From: a bacterium
GTDB lineage: Bacteria; Zhuqueibacterota; QNDG01; JAGLOF01
Reading direction: 5' to 3'
Assembly: GCA_016934955.1 (NCBI GenBank)
Contig: JAFGRY010000004.1
Span: 62,001-126,000 of the forward strand
Length of the DNA stretch: 64,000 bases
Of this stretch, positions 34,744 to 45,418 are shown piece after piece. The notes beneath the pieces were generated by a model. The model did not search any database and was not told the DNA's origin. It worked only from the letters and a program-made list of their open reading frames with translations. The number at the start of each line of letters is the position of its first letter. The stretch's first letter is position 1. The position numbers and the translations under genes were made by a program.

Positions 34744-36354
34744 ATGTTCAATCATCTGACATTGAAATGGAAACTGCTCTCTTTTCCGATATTGACCGGT
34801 TTCATATTGGTGCTTATTGCGGTGCTGGGACAGCTGCTGGCCGCAAAAAACAGCATGCTGATAGAAAATATCGTCGAACGGTCCATTCCCACCTGGGAAG
34901 ACAGCCGCAATGTCAATGATTCGATGTTCGGTATCAGGCAGGTGCTGAGTGCAGCTGAAAAAGAGCGAAGCAGAGATAAAATCGCGATTGCTGAAAGTTA
35001 CCGGGACAACCTGCTGGCATCCATAGAATCCATTGTCGAGAACGATGTGTCACAGCGGGATGATTTTGCCCGGATCAAGAAGTCGTTCAGCGACTATTTC
35101 GAAGCCGCCAAGGGAGTGGTGCTGCAGGTGATCGAGAACGGCAATACCACTGGTCTCGAGAGCCGGATCACCGATGTGGAAAACCGTTTTACGGTGCTGC
35201 AGGATCAGGTCAATGAATATATCGCGGGACTGAAAGTGAATATGCACGACCAGATGGAGACATCGGTTAAGGGTAACAATACCATGATGCTTGTTCTGAG
35301 CGTGATAATCGCCGTTTTCCTTGTCGGGTACAGTGCATTTTCCCTGTTTTTACTGAACAATTTACGGAATCCACTTAAACTGATGGTCACCGCGGCAGAG
35401 AAAGTAAGTGCGGGTGATATGACCGTCACCGTTCCGGAGTATCCGGTCAAGGATGAAATAGGCACCCTGATGGAGCAGTTCGGCAAAATGGTACAGGTGC
35501 TGCAGAACCTCACCGCGGAAATCAAGAAAAGCGCCAACGGCATCGCGGTGGCGGCGGGTCAGATTTCAGCCTCGGTGAGTCAGATCTCCACTGCCGCCAC
35601 TGAAACCGCGTCCGCGGCAAGTGAAACCAGTACAACGGTTGAAGAGGTGAGAATGACCGCTCTCGATTCAAATCGCAAAGCTAAAAATGTTTCGGCGAGC
35701 GCTCAGCAGTCGGTCGAGATCTCTCTCGCCGGCGAAAAAACCGTTCAGGATACGATTACCGGCATGCACAAGATCGAAGAGCAGATGGAATCCATCGCGG
35801 ACAGTATCATGAAGCTCAGTGAGCACGGACAGGCCATCGGCGATATTATTGCCGTGGTGGAGGATGTTGCTGAGCAGTCACGGCTTCTTGCCGTCAATGC
35901 GTCTATCGAGGCGGTGAAGGCCGGAGAACAGGGGAAAGGATTCTCCGTAGTGGCCGCCGAAGTGCAGAGTCTGGCGGAACAATCGAAAGCGGCCACTGAG
36001 CACGTGCGGTCGATCCTCGCCGATATTCAGAAAGCGACGAGCGAAGCGGTCATGAAAACCGAGCAGGGAACCCGGGCGGTCGAGTCGGGGGTCACTCTCT
36101 CCGGGCGTTCGGGAGACGCCATCAAAAAACTCGCTGAGAGCGTGGATGATGCCTCCCAGGCGACGACCCAGATTTCAGTGTCCAGTCAGGAGCAGCTCGT
36201 CGGCATGGACCAGGTCGTACAGGCGATGGAAAGCATCAAGACCGCCAGCGCCCAGAATGTCATGGCTACCAAACAGGTGGAGTCGGCAGCGCAGGATCTC
36301 TATAAACTGGGTCAGCGGCTCTCTGAATTCATGGAGCAGTACAAATTAAATTAA
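34744..36354 (+). CDS. Methyl-accepting chemotaxis receptor of the Wsp-like array
   Basis: 536 residues. Membrane helices at about 12-34 and 178-203 enclose a periplasmic four-helix-type sensor; HAMP follows (LRNPLKLMVTAAEKVSAGDM), then the cytoplasmic coiled coil. The hairpin tip, VEDVAEQSRLLAVNASIEAVK and AGEQGKGFSVVAAEVQSL, is recognisable but diverged from the canonical [20 protein letters not shown], fitting an alternative-function receptor. AGGGAGAAGG precedes the ATG. The ligand is unknown; as in WspA the signal could be surface contact or envelope stress rather than a solute. Confidence 0.92.
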   Translation: MFNHLTLKWKLLSFPILTGFILVLIAVLGQLLAAKNSMLIENIVERSIPTWEDSRNVNDSMFGIRQVLSAAEKERSRDKIAIAESYRDNLLASIESIVENDVSQRDDFARIKKSFSDYFEAAKGVVLQVIENGNTTGLESRITDVENRFTVLQDQVNEYIAGLKVNMHDQMETSVKGNNTMMLVLSVIIAVFLVGYSAFSLFLLNNLRNPLKLMVTAAEKVSAGDMTVTVPEYPVKDEIGTLMEQFGKMVQVLQNLTAEIKKSANGIAVAAGQISASVSQISTAATETASAASETSTTVEEVRMTALDSNRKAKNVSASAQQSVEISLAGEKTVQDTITGMHKIEEQMESIADSIMKLSEHGQAIGDIIAVVEDVAEQSRLLAVNASIEAVKAGEQGKGFSVVAAEVQSLAEQSKAATEHVRSILADIQKATSEAVMKTEQGTRAVESGVTLSGRSGDAIKKLAESVDDASQATTQISVSSQEQLVGMDQVVQAMESIKTASAQNVMATKQVESAAQDLYKLGQRLSEFMEQYKLN

Positions 36355-36366
36355 GGGAAGGACCAG

Positions 36367-36783
36367 ATGGATATTCAAGACAAGGAATTTTTCAAAGAAT
36401 TGATTTCCATGTTCAAGATGGAAACCGCGGAACATATCGCGGCGATCCATGGCGGACTTGAGACCATCCTGGCGAAATCCTCTCCCGGGGAGAGGCAAAA
36501 AACAATCGAGGAGGTCCACAGAGCCGCGCACAGTCTCAAGGGTGCGGCGCGCACCGTCGGTCTTCTCGAGATAGAAACAGCCGGCAAACATCTCGAGAAA
36601 CTGTTTCTGCTGCTCAAGAACGGACAGGTGGAACTGACCAAGAAAATGGCTGAGACGTTCCATGAATGCACAGATACGCTTGAGCGTCTGATCGAAACAA
36701 TGAATGACGAGGGCGCTGTCAACGGCAGCGCTGTTGAAGTCATACATCGTCTGGAAGCGGTTGAACAGGCACTGAATTCGTAA
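36367..36783 (+). CDS. Stand-alone Hpt protein, paralogue of the adjacent CheA P1 domain
   Basis: 138 residues. Helical Hpt with the phospho-site HSLKGAARTVG (H55). The start, FFKELISMFKMETAEHIAAI, closely resembles that of the next protein (FLEELRAMFKIEAEEHIKSI), and both phosphorylatable His are residue 55, which argues for duplication of the CheA P1 domain. It could relay phosphate among the many receivers in this operon or act as a sink. No catalytic domain. Confidence 0.88.
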   Translation: MDIQDKEFFKELISMFKMETAEHIAAIHGGLETILAKSSPGERQKTIEEVHRAAHSLKGAARTVGLLEIETAGKHLEKLFLLLKNGQVELTKKMAETFHECTDTLERLIETMNDEGAVNGSAVEVIHRLEAVEQALNS

Positions 36784-36821
36784 CTTCAGCGGCTCCTGAA
36801 TTATGATTTCGAGGATGTGAA

Positions 36822-39188
36822 ATGAATCAGCACGATGACGGGTTTTTGGAAGAATTACGGGCGATGTTCAAAATCGAGGCCGAGGAGCACATCAAGTCGA
36901 TAACATCCGGCCTGCTGCAGCTTGAAAAGATTGACAATGCCGCCAAGATGGGACAGGTGTTCGATGTCATATTCCGGGATGCCCACAGTCTCAAAGGCGC
37001 ATCAAGAGCCGTCAATCTTATCGATGTCGAAACCCTCTGTCAGTCCCTTGAATCGGTGTTCGCTCTGATTAGAAGAAGAGAGAGTGTCCCCTCGGCCGAT
37101 GTCTTTGACATTCTGCATCGCACGGTTGATGCCGTAGAGATTCTGGTGGAGGGCGGTACCCTCAAGGATTTTGACGGGATCCATGCCCAGCTGCAGTCAC
37201 TGGAAAGCGCTCTCGAAAGCGAAAAAGGCGAGGATACGTCCGGCAAGAAAAAGTCGGTGAAGAAAGAGGCGAAAAAGGAATCCGGCAAACCGGGCAAAAA
37301 GAAACAGGAGAAGAAAGCCGCTCCGGACGCCGGCGCGGAGGACAAGGCGAAGAAGCCGATGCAGAAGAGTGCCTACAGCGAACCGCAGGCCGGTCCCGCT
37401 GAAGACGACATGCCGGCGGATGAGCTGGAAGCGCCGAAAGTCGAGTTTGCGGACACCATCCGCCTGCCGGTGTCACGACTGGATTCCATTCTCCTGCAGG
37501 CGGAGGACATGCTCAGCGCCAAACTGGCCGCTGACCAGTATGTCACCGACCTGAAAAATATCACCCGCATCATCGATGAGTGGCATCGCACCCTGGAAAA
37601 AGGCCAGATGAAAACGGGTGTCCGCATTGCCGCCAGTGACCTCGATGAAAAGACCAGCGCCGTCGTACAGGACAGTCAGGACCAGCTGAAAAACCTGGAC
37701 AAGGTTATATCAGATATGACCAAGTCGGCGGAACTGAACGCCCGGCAGCTGAGCGGCATGGTGAACAATCTGCTCAAAGATATGAAGCAGATACTCATGC
37801 TGCCGTTCTCGACCCTTCTGAAGGTAATGCCGAAAATTGTCCGTGATCTTTCCCGGGACCAGGGCAAAGAGGTGCAGCTCATCACCAAGGGAAGCACCGT
37901 GGAAGTGGACCGCAGAATCCTGGAGGAGATGAAAGATCCATTCATCCACCTTTTCCGGAACTGCATCGATCACGGTCTCGAAAAACCCGATGAGCGTGAG
38001 AAACTGGGAAAACCCCGATCCGGGACCCTGTCCGTGATCGTGTCGCAGAAGAGCGGCGACAAGATCCATATCGAAGTTCATGATGACGGCCGCGGTATCA
38101 TCGCCGATAACATCAAGAGGGTCGCTGTTGACCGGGGCATTATCACCGCGGCGGCCGCGGATGACATGAGTGACGAAGAGGCGGTCGATCTCATTTTTCA
38201 ATCCGATTTCTCCACCAGCCCCATCATTACCGATATCTCGGGCCGGGGTATCGGGATGGCCATCGTGAGGGAAAAGGTGGAGAAACTGGGGGGAAGCCTC
38301 TCGGTGAGCACCACCCCGGGAAAAGGAACGAGTTTCAATATGGTCCTTCCCGTAACCGTGGCCACGTTCAGGGGCATTCTGGTAAAAGCCAGTGATCATG
38401 TGTTCGTCATTCCGACACATCTGGTGGAAAGGACGATGCGGATCAAACCGGAAGAAATAAAGACAGTGGAGAACCGTACCACCATCCTCATCGGCGGGAA
38501 ACCCCTGCCGCTGGTGCGGCTCTCCGACACGCTGGAACTGAAAGCGAGCGAAGATGCCGAGCAGGGCGAATTCTTACAGATCATGGTCGTCAATGCCAAC
38601 AATGAACGTATCGCATTCCTGATAGATGAAGTTCAGAAAGAGCAGGAGGTCCTTGTAAAGGGACTGGGCAAACAGTTGCAGCGCGTCAGAAATATCGCCG
38701 GCGCCACTGTACTCGGCAACGGAAAAGTCGTTCCTATTCTGAATGCCGCGGATCTGGTTAAATCAGCGGGCACTATTACCATTCAATCAGGAAAACGCAT
38801 TGGTGCTCAGGAGGCTAAAGTGGAAAAGAAATCAATACTCATTGCGGAAGATTCCATCACATCCCGTACATTGATTAAAAACATTCTTACATCGGCCGGG
38901 TATCGGGTCAAGGCCACGGTCGACGGTATGGATGCCTATACCGCTCTGAAGGAGGAGGCGTTCGATCTGGTCGTTTCCGATGTTGAAATGCCCAGGATGA
39001 GCGGTTTTGAATTAACCGCCAAGATCAGAAGTGATGAAAAGTACGCCGAACTGCCGGTCATTCTCGTCACGGGCCTGGAAACGAAAGAGGACCGGGAACG
39101 AGGCATCGATGCCGGAGCAAACGCATATATCGTCAAACGCGGATTCGACCAGAGCAACCTGCTGGAAGTCATCCAGCGGTTGATTTGA
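36822..39188 (+). CDS. cheA: Hybrid CheA kinase with C-terminal receiver (WspE-like)
   Basis: 788 residues: Hpt/P1 (H55 in AHSLKGASRAV), a Lys/Glu-rich linker (about 140-200) in place of an obvious P2, dimerisation P3 (225-335), ATP-binding P4 (FIHLFRNCIDHGLEKPDERE, VHDDGRGI, GRGIGMAIVREKVEKLGG), CheW-like P5 (TVATFRGILVKASDHVFVIP), and a receiver with D720 (VVSDVEMPRMSGF). CheA-REC is diagnostic of Wsp/Frz-like alternative systems. The receiver's usual switch region reads VTGLETKED and the Lys site KRGF, slightly diverged. Confidence 0.95.
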   Translation: MNQHDDGFLEELRAMFKIEAEEHIKSITSGLLQLEKIDNAAKMGQVFDVIFRDAHSLKGASRAVNLIDVETLCQSLESVFALIRRRESVPSADVFDILHRTVDAVEILVEGGTLKDFDGIHAQLQSLESALESEKGEDTSGKKKSVKKEAKKESGKPGKKKQEKKAAPDAGAEDKAKKPMQKSAYSEPQAGPAEDDMPADELEAPKVEFADTIRLPVSRLDSILLQAEDMLSAKLAADQYVTDLKNITRIIDEWHRTLEKGQMKTGVRIAASDLDEKTSAVVQDSQDQLKNLDKVISDMTKSAELNARQLSGMVNNLLKDMKQILMLPFSTLLKVMPKIVRDLSRDQGKEVQLITKGSTVEVDRRILEEMKDPFIHLFRNCIDHGLEKPDEREKLGKPRSGTLSVIVSQKSGDKIHIEVHDDGRGIIADNIKRVAVDRGIITAAAADDMSDEEAVDLIFQSDFSTSPIITDISGRGIGMAIVREKVEKLGGSLSVSTTPGKGTSFNMVLPVTVATFRGILVKASDHVFVIPTHLVERTMRIKPEEIKTVENRTTILIGGKPLPLVRLSDTLELKASEDAEQGEFLQIMVVNANNERIAFLIDEVQKEQEVLVKGLGKQLQRVRNIAGATVLGNGKVVPILNAADLVKSAGTITIQSGKRIGAQEAKVEKKSILIAEDSITSRTLIKNILTSAGYRVKATVDGMDAYTALKEEAFDLVVSDVEMPRMSGFELTAKIRSDEKYAELPVILVTGLETKEDRERGIDAGANAYIVKRGFDQSNLLEVIQRLI

Positions 39189-39254
39189 CCATGAACACAG
39201 CCGCGCCCGGGTATACGGGGTTCGCGGCGGAAGGGGATTGAACAGGCACAGACT

Positions 39255-40319
39255 ATGATACGAGTACTGATCACAGAAGATTCTCCGGTTGTACGAGGGT
39301 ATCTCGAATATGTCCTGAACGCGGATCCGGATATCGAGGTGGTGGGGCTCGCCAGAAATGGTGAGGAAGCGGTGAGGATGGTGCAGGAAGTGAATCCGGA
39401 TGTCGTTACCATGGACATCCATATGCCGCGCATGGACGGCTTTGAAGCAACCCGCAAAATCATGGAAACACACCCGGTTCCCATCGTGATCTGCAGTGCC
39501 AGCTGGAATCCCGAAGAGGTCGATAAAACGTTTCGTTCCATGGAGGCGGGAGCGGTGGCGGCCCTGGAAAAGCCGGGCGGCATGGGACATCCGGATTCAA
39601 AGGAGATGGTCGGTCACCTTATCAGAACGGTGAAAGCGATGTCCGGCGTGAAGGTGGTACGCCGCTGGGCCAAGAAGCAGAGACGTACGGTAAAGATCCC
39701 CGAGACACCGCCGCCGAAACCGGTACAGAGACACAAAGTCAGGCCGAAAAGCCAGTCGGGCGTGGAACTGCTGGTGATCGGTGCCTCCACGGGCGGTCCC
39801 ATGGCCCTGCAGACAATCCTGTCGGGTATTGACAAGGATATTCCCGTGCCGGTGATGATCGTTCAGCACATCGCACCCGGATTTCTTTCGGGGCTGGGAA
39901 CGTGGTTGACCAGCAGTACCGGATTTACCGTGACGATCCCTGAACACAATGATCTGCTCATTCCGGGCAACGCCTACCTGGCTCCCGACGGGTATCAGTT
40001 CGGTGTCAAGCCGGGTTGGCGGGTTGAGCTCTCCGACGCACCCCCTGAAGCGAATCTGAAACCGGCGGTATCCTACCTCTTCCGGTCGGCCGCTGAAATT
40101 TACAGGGACAAAGTGGTCGGGGTTCTCCTGACGGGCATGGGCAGGGATGGTGCGGCCGAATTGAAAATGATCTCCGATGCCGGAGGTGTCACCATCGCCC
40201 AGGACAAAGAGAGCTCCGTGGTGCATGGCATGCCGGGAGAGGCGATCAAACTGGGTGCCGCGAAATATATAGAACCGCTGGACAGTATCGCCCGGCGAGT
40301 GATGAATTTAGTCAAATGA
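39255..40319 (+). CDS. cheB: Chemotaxis methylesterase CheB (WspF-like)
   Basis: 354 residues. Receiver domain ([15 protein letters not shown]54 in [13 protein letters not shown]), a basic Pro-rich linker (about 130-170), then the methylesterase domain with catalytic S178 (GASTGGP), H205 (VQHIAPGF) and D298 (TGMGRDGA). It demethylates or deamidates the receptor and closes the adaptation loop with the CheR-TPR enzyme. Separated from cheA by 66 bp that hold a small GC-rich hairpin. Confidence 0.95.
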   Translation: MIRVLITEDSPVVRGYLEYVLNADPDIEVVGLARNGEEAVRMVQEVNPDVVTMDIHMPRMDGFEATRKIMETHPVPIVICSASWNPEEVDKTFRSMEAGAVAALEKPGGMGHPDSKEMVGHLIRTVKAMSGVKVVRRWAKKQRRTVKIPETPPPKPVQRHKVRPKSQSGVELLVIGASTGGPMALQTILSGIDKDIPVPVMIVQHIAPGFLSGLGTWLTSSTGFTVTIPEHNDLLIPGNAYLAPDGYQFGVKPGWRVELSDAPPEANLKPAVSYLFRSAAEIYRDKVVGVLLTGMGRDGAAELKMISDAGGVTIAQDKESSVVHGMPGEAIKLGAAKYIEPLDSIARRVMNLVK

Positions 40320-40323
40320 GGCA

Positions 40324-43300
40324 ATGATGGCAAAGGAAGCAATTCTGAAAAACCCTCAGAATCATATTGAAATTCTGATTGTCGAGGACAGTCCCACTCA
40401 GGCACTGCATCTGAAGCATATACTGCTCAGGCACGGCTATACCGTTACGCTGCAGAAGAACGGGAAGGACGCGCTCACCTATATGCGTGAACAGAAACCG
40501 ACGATTGTCATCAGTGATATCATGATGCCCGAGATGGACGGGTATGAACTCTGCCGGCAGATCAGAGCAGATGAACAGCTCAAGCATGTGCCGGTGATCC
40601 TGCTCACCCAGCTGGTAGATCCCAGAGATGTCATCAGAGGGCTGTTGAGCGGTGCCGACAATTTTGTTACCAAACCCTACAGTGACACCTTCCTGATCTC
40701 GCGCATCCAGTACATCCTGGCCAATCAGGAACTCAGGCGAAGCTCCATAACCGAAATGGGAATCGAGATCATTTTCGCCGGCCAAAAGCATTTTATCACG
40801 TCCGATCGCATGCAGATCCTCGATCTTCTCTTTTCCACGTTCGAGAACGCGGTACAGCGGAACCAGGAGCTTGAAGCCACAAATAAAAAACTGCGCAAGG
40901 CGTTCGAGACCATTGAGACGATAAACGATGTGTCCCAGAAGCTGAACCGCATGCTGATGCCTGAAGATGTCGCCGACGCGGTTGCTGTGGGAGTCAAACG
41001 GCTGATCGATTATGATGAATGCATGGTCTACCGCATCGACGAACACGAGAACTACCTCATCCCCCTGTTTCACGGCAGCGGTGAAGAGAACAAAAAGAAA
41101 AAAAGCGTCAAGAGACGGGTGAAAGTAGGTGAGGGTATTCTCGGCTGGGTGTACGCGCAGGGGAAACCCGAACTGGTCGTCGATGTCTCGAAACATCCCC
41201 GTTCCACGTATAAAAAGGGAGTGACGCCTCCCGACGAATCGATGCTGGCCGTCCCCATGCAGTATGAAGACAAAACCATCGGTGTCATTATGCTTTCCAG
41301 GTCCGGATTGCACCAGTTCTCCGACGAGCACCTGCGGACGCTGACCATTCTCGCCGGGCAGGCCGCGGTGGCCGTGGAGAACGGGCGGCTCCTGCAGGAA
41401 GAACGCAGACGAACGCGCCAGCTGTACATCATCAATGAGATTTCCCGGAAGGCGGTATCGACACTGGATATGGATCAGCTCGGCAGACTCGTGGTCGACA
41501 GCCTCGGCGGGGAATTCAGGAATACGCATGTCATGCTGCTGCTTATGGACGAGCAGACGAAAGAACTGTATTTGCAGGCGAAATACGGCAACGGGCTGTC
41601 TGCCATTCCCGATGACTACCGAAAACCGCTGAATCAATGCCTGCTCAAGAGTACTGCGACCAAGGGGAAATCCGAGCTGTATGTAACGAGGAAGGACTTC
41701 AGGGACTGTGCCGATATCGAGGGGATGGAGTCGATGCTGAGCATTCCCATAAAAAACGGGGATAAGCTTCTCGGTGTGCTGGCAATGGTGAGTCCCGATG
41801 AATACTGTTATGACGAGACCGATCAAAGCATGATTACCATGCTTGCGGACCAGATCGCGATGACGTTTGAAAATTCCAAGCTCTATGAAAGTGAAAAGGC
41901 CAGTAAGGAGGCCGCCCAGAGCGCCAGCCGGGCGAAAAGCGAATTCCTGGCGAATATGAGTCATGAAATCAGAACGCCCATGAACAGCATCATCGGGTTT
42001 TCCGATCTGCTTCTGCAGGAAAGCCTCCCGGAAGAACTTGCCGATTTCGTAAAAACGATTAAAATGAACGGTGAGAGCCTTCTCGGCATCATCAATCAGA
42101 TACTCGATCTCGCCAAGGTCGAGACCGGGCGCATGGAACTGGATGTCACCGAGTTCAATCTTCAGGAGGAGGTGGACCGAATCATTCAGCTGCTCCGCTC
42201 ACGGGTCCTCGACAAGGGATTGACCTTCGATATTAAATGTTCACCCAAAAAATTGCCCTGGATCGAGGCGGACAGTCTCAAGATCCGGCAGATTATCGTC
42301 AATCTGCTCGGTAATGCGGTCAAATTCACCGAAGAGGGCAGCATCGGCCTGAACGTCTCACTGTCAAAGGACAAAGAGGAGCGTGATCTATTGAATGTGG
42401 AGGTCCGGGACACCGGCATCGGTATTGCCAGGGAAAAGCTCGACGCCATTTTCAATTCATTTACCCAGGCCGATTCATCGATGACGCGCCGCTTCGGCGG
42501 CACCGGCCTCGGGCTCGCCATCAGCAAACAGATGGTGGCGCTCATGGGCGGTACCATTCATGTCGATTCGGAAGAGGGAAGGGGAAGCTCTTTCCGTTTC
42601 TCGATTCCCGTGAAGATCATTTCAGCAAAGGAAACGATCCAGGCGAAGTCATCGGTGTCTGCAGCGAAACAGAAAGCGTCCTCAGCGAAATCGGCGAATG
42701 CCCAGGCCGCTGAATCCCCCCTCATCCTCCTGATCGAAGACAACGGCGGGGCCCTCGACCTTCTGAAACGGTATCTTGAGCGGGATGGTTACAAGGTCGA
42801 GTGTTCCACCAGCGGGCAGGACGGGCTGCTCAAGGCTAAATTCTACCGTCCGGACGCCATTATTCTCGAGATCCTGCTGCCCGGAGAAATGGACGGCTGG
42901 GAAGTGCTCAGGAACCTGAAATCAGGGCAGCTCACCAAGGATATCCCGGTTATTGTCTGTTCCGTTCTTTCGAATCCCAAGAAGGCCTTCAGCCTGGGGG
43001 CGGTGGACTATATCGAAAAGCCGGCTCAGGAAACGGAATTGCTCGAGAGCCTGCATCTCAAGATCGGTATGCCCGATGCCAAGGGTAAAGAGGTGGTGGT
43101 CGTCGATGACGATCCCACGGTTCTGAAATTGTTCGAGACACTGTTCAAAAAACAGAAGGTGCGGGTTACGACCTTCAGTGACGGAAACAAAGTGCTGCCC
43201 TACCTGCAGAAAAAGGGCGGTGAAATAGGATTGGTCATTCTTGACCTGCTCATGCCCGAGATCGATGGATTCGAGGTGCTCAACAAGATCAAGACCAATA

Positions 43301-44238
43301 AGGAGACACGAGGGATTCCGGTGGTTATCTACACCGGCAAGCAGCTGACGGCCAAGGACAGGAACAAGCTGAGCGAGAATTATGAGCTGCTCCTCCAGAA
43401 AACGCATGAGACCCCGGAAACCCTCCTGAATCAGCTCAAGAATCTGGTGTCACCGAAGCGTATCGGGCAGACGATCAAGAAAGTGAATGCCCAAAAAAGC
43501 AGAACCAGCAGAAAAATTCTGCTCGCTGAAGATGATCCCTCCGGGCAGAAACTGATGCGTCATCTTCTCGGACAACTGGGATATACCGCCGACGTTGCCA
43601 GCACCGGCAAAGAGGTGCTGGAACTTCTGGATAACAATGAGTACGGTGTCATTCTCATGGATATGGAAATGCCGGTCATGGACGGATTCACCGCGACCAA
43701 AAAGATCCGCGGTATGGAAAAATACAAGGACATGACGATTATCGCCCTCACCGCCCATGCGATGAAAGAGCACCGGGAAAAGACCCTGGCCGCCGGCTGT
43801 ACCGACTTTGCCTCGAAACCGGTAAGCCGGGCGGTGCTCGAGGAACTGCTGGCAAAGTATATGCCCGAGGACGATTACACCGACCGGCTTCCGGAAGAGC
43901 GGGCACCCGGAAAGGCGGCCCCCGCCCCGGCGGCAAAAGCGGGCCGCGGATCCGAAGATGACGAGCTGATGAAGGAACTGACAGAGTTCTTCATCACCGA
44001 TCTAAGCAGGAAGATGAAGCAGTTTGAAATCGATCTGGCGGCACGCAACCAGGAGGAAGTGACCCGTTTTGGCCATTCGCTCAAAGGGACAGCCGGCTCG
44101 TACGGATTCAACCAGTTCTCCGAAGTCGGCGGGCGCATAGAAACCGCCGCCCAGGAGGCCGAATGGGAGATCATCAGGGACCTGCGGGATAAGCTGATCA
44201 CTGATTTTAAAAATTTGGGATATGAGTATGACGCCTGA
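40324..44238 (+). CDS. 1304-aa multi-receiver hybrid histidine kinase (REC-GAF-GAF-HK-REC-REC-REC-Hpt)
   Basis: Domains in order: REC1 (D65), a coiled linker, two GAF domains (about 205-370 and 380-530), dimerisation helix with H547 ([17 protein letters not shown]), ATPase with N-box [12 protein letters not shown] and [21 protein letters not shown]2 (about 800-910), REC3 (D974), REC4 (D1113), and a C-terminal Hpt with H1251 ([12 protein letters not shown]). In REC2 the acceptor is Glu (E849 in IILEILLPG), so it cannot be phosphorylated normally. No membrane segment, so cytoplasmic. REC1 is a plausible CheA target, making this the output that replaces the WspR cyclase. Four bases after cheB; overlaps the next gene by 17 bp. 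Confidence 0.93.
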   Translation: MMAKEAILKNPQNHIEILIVEDSPTQALHLKHILLRHGYTVTLQKNGKDALTYMREQKPTIVISDIMMPEMDGYELCRQIRADEQLKHVPVILLTQLVDPRDVIRGLLSGADNFVTKPYSDTFLISRIQYILANQELRRSSITEMGIEIIFAGQKHFITSDRMQILDLLFSTFENAVQRNQELEATNKKLRKAFETIETINDVSQKLNRMLMPEDVADAVAVGVKRLIDYDECMVYRIDEHENYLIPLFHGSGEENKKKKSVKRRVKVGEGILGWVYAQGKPELVVDVSKHPRSTYKKGVTPPDESMLAVPMQYEDKTIGVIMLSRSGLHQFSDEHLRTLTILAGQAAVAVENGRLLQEERRRTRQLYIINEISRKAVSTLDMDQLGRLVVDSLGGEFRNTHVMLLLMDEQTKELYLQAKYGNGLSAIPDDYRKPLNQCLLKSTATKGKSELYVTRKDFRDCADIEGMESMLSIPIKNGDKLLGVLAMVSPDEYCYDETDQSMITMLADQIAMTFENSKLYESEKASKEAAQSASRAKSEFLANMSHEIRTPMNSIIGFSDLLLQESLPEELADFVKTIKMNGESLLGIINQILDLAKVETGRMELDVTEFNLQEEVDRIIQLLRSRVLDKGLTFDIKCSPKKLPWIEADSLKIRQIIVNLLGNAVKFTEEGSIGLNVSLSKDKEERDLLNVEVRDTGIGIAREKLDAIFNSFTQADSSMTRRFGGTGLGLAISKQMVALMGGTIHVDSEEGRGSSFRFSIPVKIISAKETIQAKSSVSAAKQKASSAKSANAQAAESPLILLIEDNGGALDLLKRYLERDGYKVECSTSGQDGLLKAKFYRPDAIILEILLPGEMDGWEVLRNLKSGQLTKDIPVIVCSVLSNPKKAFSLGAVDYIEKPAQETELLESLHLKIGMPDAKGKEVVVVDDDPTVLKLFETLFKKQKVRVTTFSDGNKVLPYLQKKGGEIGLVILDLLMPEIDGFEVLNKIKTNKETRGIPVVIYTGKQLTAKDRNKLSENYELLLQKTHETPETLLNQLKNLVSPKRIGQTIKKVNAQKSRTSRKILLAEDDPSGQKLMRHLLGQLGYTADVASTGKEVLELLDNNEYGVILMDMEMPVMDGFTATKKIRGMEKYKDMTIIALTAHAMKEHREKTLAAGCTDFASKPVSRAVLEELLAKYMPEDDYTDRLPEERAPGKAAPAPAAKAGRGSEDDELMKELTEFFITDLSRKMKQFEIDLAARNQEEVTRFGHSLKGTAGSYGFNQFSEVGGRIETAAQEAEWEIIRDLRDKLITDFKNLGYEYDA

Positions 44239-45250
44239 ACACATGACAATCCTCACTGTCGACGATACTCCGGCCAACATACGATTGCTGACTCACTACC
44301 TGCATAAACAGGGGTATAAAGTGCTTACCGCCGAAGACGGTTTTGAGGGATTCAAGGCGGCGATTCAGCACAAGCCGGATCTGATCCTGCTCGATGTAAT
44401 GATGCCTGGGACGGACGGGTATGAGGTCTGCGAATTACTCAAGACGGAGGAAGAGACACGGGATATTCCTGTCGTGTTCCTGACAGCGAAGGCTGAAGTC
44501 GAAGACCGCATCAAGGGATTTGAGATGGGCGCTGTCGACTACATCACCAAACCGTTTAATCTCACCGAAATCGCCACCCGGGTCAGGACGCAGCTCGAAC
44601 TGCGTTACTTCCAGCAGCAGAACAGGAGACTGCTCAAGATTATCAACGATTCAGGTCCCTATTTCTCCCTCGGCGTTCTGATTGACAGTATCTTTTCCGG
44701 GAGAGGCGCATTGCCTCCTTCCGCCGGTGACGGCGAGGCCGAAACACCGGACGCACGCATGTATACCATCCTGGAAGAGATCATGGCCGGCAGCAGCACC
44801 GCGAAGACCTGGAAAGAGGCCGTGCCCGCCGGTCATGACACCGTGCGCAGCGTCCCTCTTTACCAGCTGCTTGCGGATACGATCGACCTTGTCCGCAGCA
44901 GATACAACGGACCTCTGCCCATCGACTGTGACAAACCGGATACGGATCTGATGCTTAGCGTCAATCAGGGACTGGCTATTCAGGCCCTGGCCGAACTTTC
45001 GGCTTATACCGCATCACGGGCCAGGCGGCTGGATACACTGGAAATTACGGCTTCCCGGGGGAAAGGATCCTGCAGCATCGGGATCACCGCGCATGGCGCC
45101 GACGCCGGTGCCGGGGAATCCGGACTGTCGCGAACATCACCGTACGCCGTGACCGCTGCCATCGCTGCGCTGAAATGGCTCGGCGGCGATGTCGTTGCCG
45201 GAACCCGGGCTGGTGACCGCTTCGGTTTTTCCGTTACTCTTCCCTCCTGA
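44222..45250 (+). CDS. Receiver protein with degenerate ATPase-like C-terminus
   Basis: 342 residues. Residues 8-125 are a receiver ([11 protein letters not shown]58 in [28 protein letters not shown], Lys in ITKPFN). After a short coiled stretch, residues about 215-342 resemble the end of a histidine-kinase ATPase domain ([40 protein letters not shown]) but lack the N-box Asn and the glycine boxes, so ATP binding is unlikely. Such pseudo-ATPase folds occur in phosphotransferases of the ChpT/Spo0B type. Last gene of the operon, ahead of a strong terminator. A GGDEF output is absent. Confidence 0.8.
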   Translation: MSMTPEHMTILTVDDTPANIRLLTHYLHKQGYKVLTAEDGFEGFKAAIQHKPDLILLDVMMPGTDGYEVCELLKTEEETRDIPVVFLTAKAEVEDRIKGFEMGAVDYITKPFNLTEIATRVRTQLELRYFQQQNRRLLKIINDSGPYFSLGVLIDSIFSGRGALPPSAGDGEAETPDARMYTILEEIMAGSSTAKTWKEAVPAGHDTVRSVPLYQLLADTIDLVRSRYNGPLPIDCDKPDTDLMLSVNQGLAIQALAELSAYTASRARRLDTLEITASRGKGSCSIGITAHGADAGAGESGLSRTSPYAVTAAIAALKWLGGDVVAGTRAGDRFGFSVTLPS

Positions 45251-45277
45251 TATGCCGCCCGTAAATCCCGGCGGACT

Positions 45278-45306
45278 GCCCTGAATCTGATTCAGGGCTT
45301 TTTTTT
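45278..45306 (+). terminator. Rho-independent terminator of the Wsp-like operon
   Basis: GCCCTGAAT at 45278-45286 pairs perfectly with ATTCAGGGC at 45290-45298 around a CTG loop, followed by eight T residues (45299-45306). Confidence 0.93.
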
Positions 45307-45307
45307 A

Positions 45308-45336
45308 TTGCAATAATCAGTTTAATTTTTCATATT
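45308..45336 (+). promoter_or_regulatory. Weak promoter candidate for the 45.4-kb kinase
   Basis: TTGCAA at 45308-45313 and CATATT at 45331-45336 are 17 bp apart, each four of six matches. It directly follows the terminator and lies in an AT-rich stretch, about 75 bp before the kinase start. Tentative. Confidence 0.3.
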
Positions 45337-45418
45337 TCAGCAATATATTATCCATTGGCACATCCCCGTCAATCAGGAATGATTCCGCCGCTGGCGTACT
45401 GTCCGGAGAAAGGATGCG

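Noticed and set aside
39189-39254. tRNA-like GGGGTTCGCGG stretch between cheA and cheB
   Set aside because: Only a small hairpin can be drawn; no acceptor stem, anticodon loop or tRNA length.
40312-41964. 550-codon minus-strand frame opposite the 1304-aa kinase
   Set aside because: The + strand encodes unambiguous REC and GAF domains; the antisense product shows no family features. The same applies to long antisense frames at 27063-28349, 33218-34396 and 47240-48322.
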